The position numbers were made by a program, and so were the translations under genes. This document shows positions 63,462 to 64,000 of a stretch of 64,000 nucleotides of DNA, piece after piece. The DNA comes from Nostocoides sp. Soil756. Its GTDB lineage: Bacteria > Actinomycetota > Actinomycetes > Actinomycetales > Dermatophilaceae. Where the stretch lies: contig NZ_LMSE01000003.1 of NCBI RefSeq assembly GCF_001428065.1, forward strand, positions 91,632 to 155,631, read 5' to 3'. The notes under the pieces are model-generated. The model searched no databases. It saw only the letters and a program-made list of their open reading frames with translations, and was not told where the DNA came from. Each line of letters begins with the position of its first letter. Position 1 is the stretch's first letter.

Positions 63462-64000
63462 TCAGCCGCCCTCGACCAGCCGCCGCGGCGTGTGCCAGCA
63501 CACCTCGCGCAGCCAGTCGTCGTCGAGCCGGGGCTCGCGTTCGCGCAGCCGGGCCAGCGCCTCGAGCTGGTGGGCGTACGGGTACGGGATGGTCGGGAAG
63601 TCCGAGCCCAGCAGCACCTTCGGCCCGAGGTCGGCCAGGCGGGGCAGCAGCGCGTCGGGGTAGGCCCCGGCCTCGTCGATGGCCGAGAAGAAGTCGGTGA
63701 ACACCATCGTGGTGTCGAGGTGGGTGCGCTCGAACTCCTCTGCCAGCGAGAGGAACTCGCCGTACTCGGGAGCGCCCAGGTGGGCCACCACGACCGTCAG
63801 TCGCGGATGCCGCTCGAGGACCCGGCGCAGCGGCACCGGCCCGGTGAAGGCGTTGCCGACCGGCCCGGATCCGGCGTGGATGACCACCGGTGTCCCCGCG
63901 TCGGCCAGCGCGCCCCACGCCGGGTCTAGTAGCGGGTCGTCGAGGTGGAACTCCCCCACCTGCACGTGCACCTTCCAGATCTGCGCACCGGCGCTGATGA
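63462..64000 (-). CDS. Amidohydrolase family (metal-dependent TIM-barrel) protein, 5' part outside the window
   Basis: About 179 C-terminal residues are visible; the frame continues through base 64000 with no start codon required inside the window. VVIHAGSGP, VVVAHLGAPEYGEFL, LDTTMVFTDFF and VLLGSDFPTIPYPY with the final metal-binding Asp are typical of the amidohydrolase_2 family, which contains decarboxylases and hydrolases of aromatic or lactone substrates. The specific reaction cannot be told from this part. Confidence 0.88.
   Translation of the reverse strand, partial: ISAGAQIWKVHVQVGEFHLDDPLLDPAWGALADAGTPVVIHAGSGPVGNAFTGPVPLRRVLERHPRLTVVVAHLGAPEYGEFLSLAEEFERTHLDTTMVFTDFFSAIDEAGAYPDALLPRLADLGPKVLLGSDFPTIPYPYAHQLEALARLREREPRLDDDWLREVCWHTPRRLVEGG

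Overview
The window comes from a high-GC actinobacterial chromosome. The core genes are about 70-78 % G+C, GTG and TTG starts are frequent, and 4-base GTGA/ATGA gene overlaps are common. The mixture of lexA-nrdR-nrdJ, comEA-comEC, proA-nadD-rsfS and a BREX-2 system fits a Micrococcales organism of the Intrasporangiaceae type. That placement is inferred from gene content only.

Positions 1-26,836 are a defence island. It opens with an interrupted NERD-domain gene, a membrane-anchored DUF2510/Ltp-repeat protein (a family that includes phage superinfection-exclusion lipoproteins) and a MazG-like nucleotide pyrophosphohydrolase. Next come three predicted restriction-type genes: a PD-(D/E)XK-like/DUF2075 helicase, an EVE-HNH endonuclease and an XPB-like helicase with a SHOCT tail. 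A PASTA lipoprotein follows, and then a complete, apparently intact BREX type 2 (Pgl) operon: pglW, pglX, pglY, pglZ, brxD and brxHI. The last four of these are coupled by 4-base overlaps. pglX carries a central block of clearly lower G+C.

Positions 26,895-41,623 return to chromosomal genes: a DUF1232 protein, a membrane protein, the B12-dependent ribonucleotide reductase nrdJ with its repressor nrdR behind three phased NrdR-like boxes, a BtuF-like protein, and lexA divergent from a LysM protein across a perfect SOS box. A peptide-modification cluster follows (RimK ATP-grasp ligase with a TrkA-C tail, RimB-like retropepsin, AstE/AspA-like deacylase), then a GNAT acetyltransferase, a sirtuin and a LysR regulator.

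Positions 41,633-50,730 hold comEC, comEA, plsY, degV, a 5'-truncated NuoF-like gene with a ferredoxin, and leuS. leuS is preceded by a tiny leucine-rich leader ORF and an attenuator hairpin. Positions 50,784-57,006 carry a TetR-controlled CPBP protease locus, a Baeyer-Villiger-type monooxygenase and a glutathione peroxidase / metallophosphoesterase / DNA glycosylase operon.

Positions 57,031-64,000 contain a tRNA-Ala(GGC), the nadD-rsfS-phosphatase operon, a glycosyltransferase, proA, pdxY and a partial amidohydrolase. Two unexplained non-coding structures stand out here. One is a promoter-to-terminator transcription unit without an ORF (59,406-59,753). The other is a four-copy 47-bp hairpin repeat bounded by a perfect 19-bp inverted repeat (62,225-62,479). 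The most notable biology is the defence island, the leuS attenuator, the orphan RNA candidate and the repeat array.
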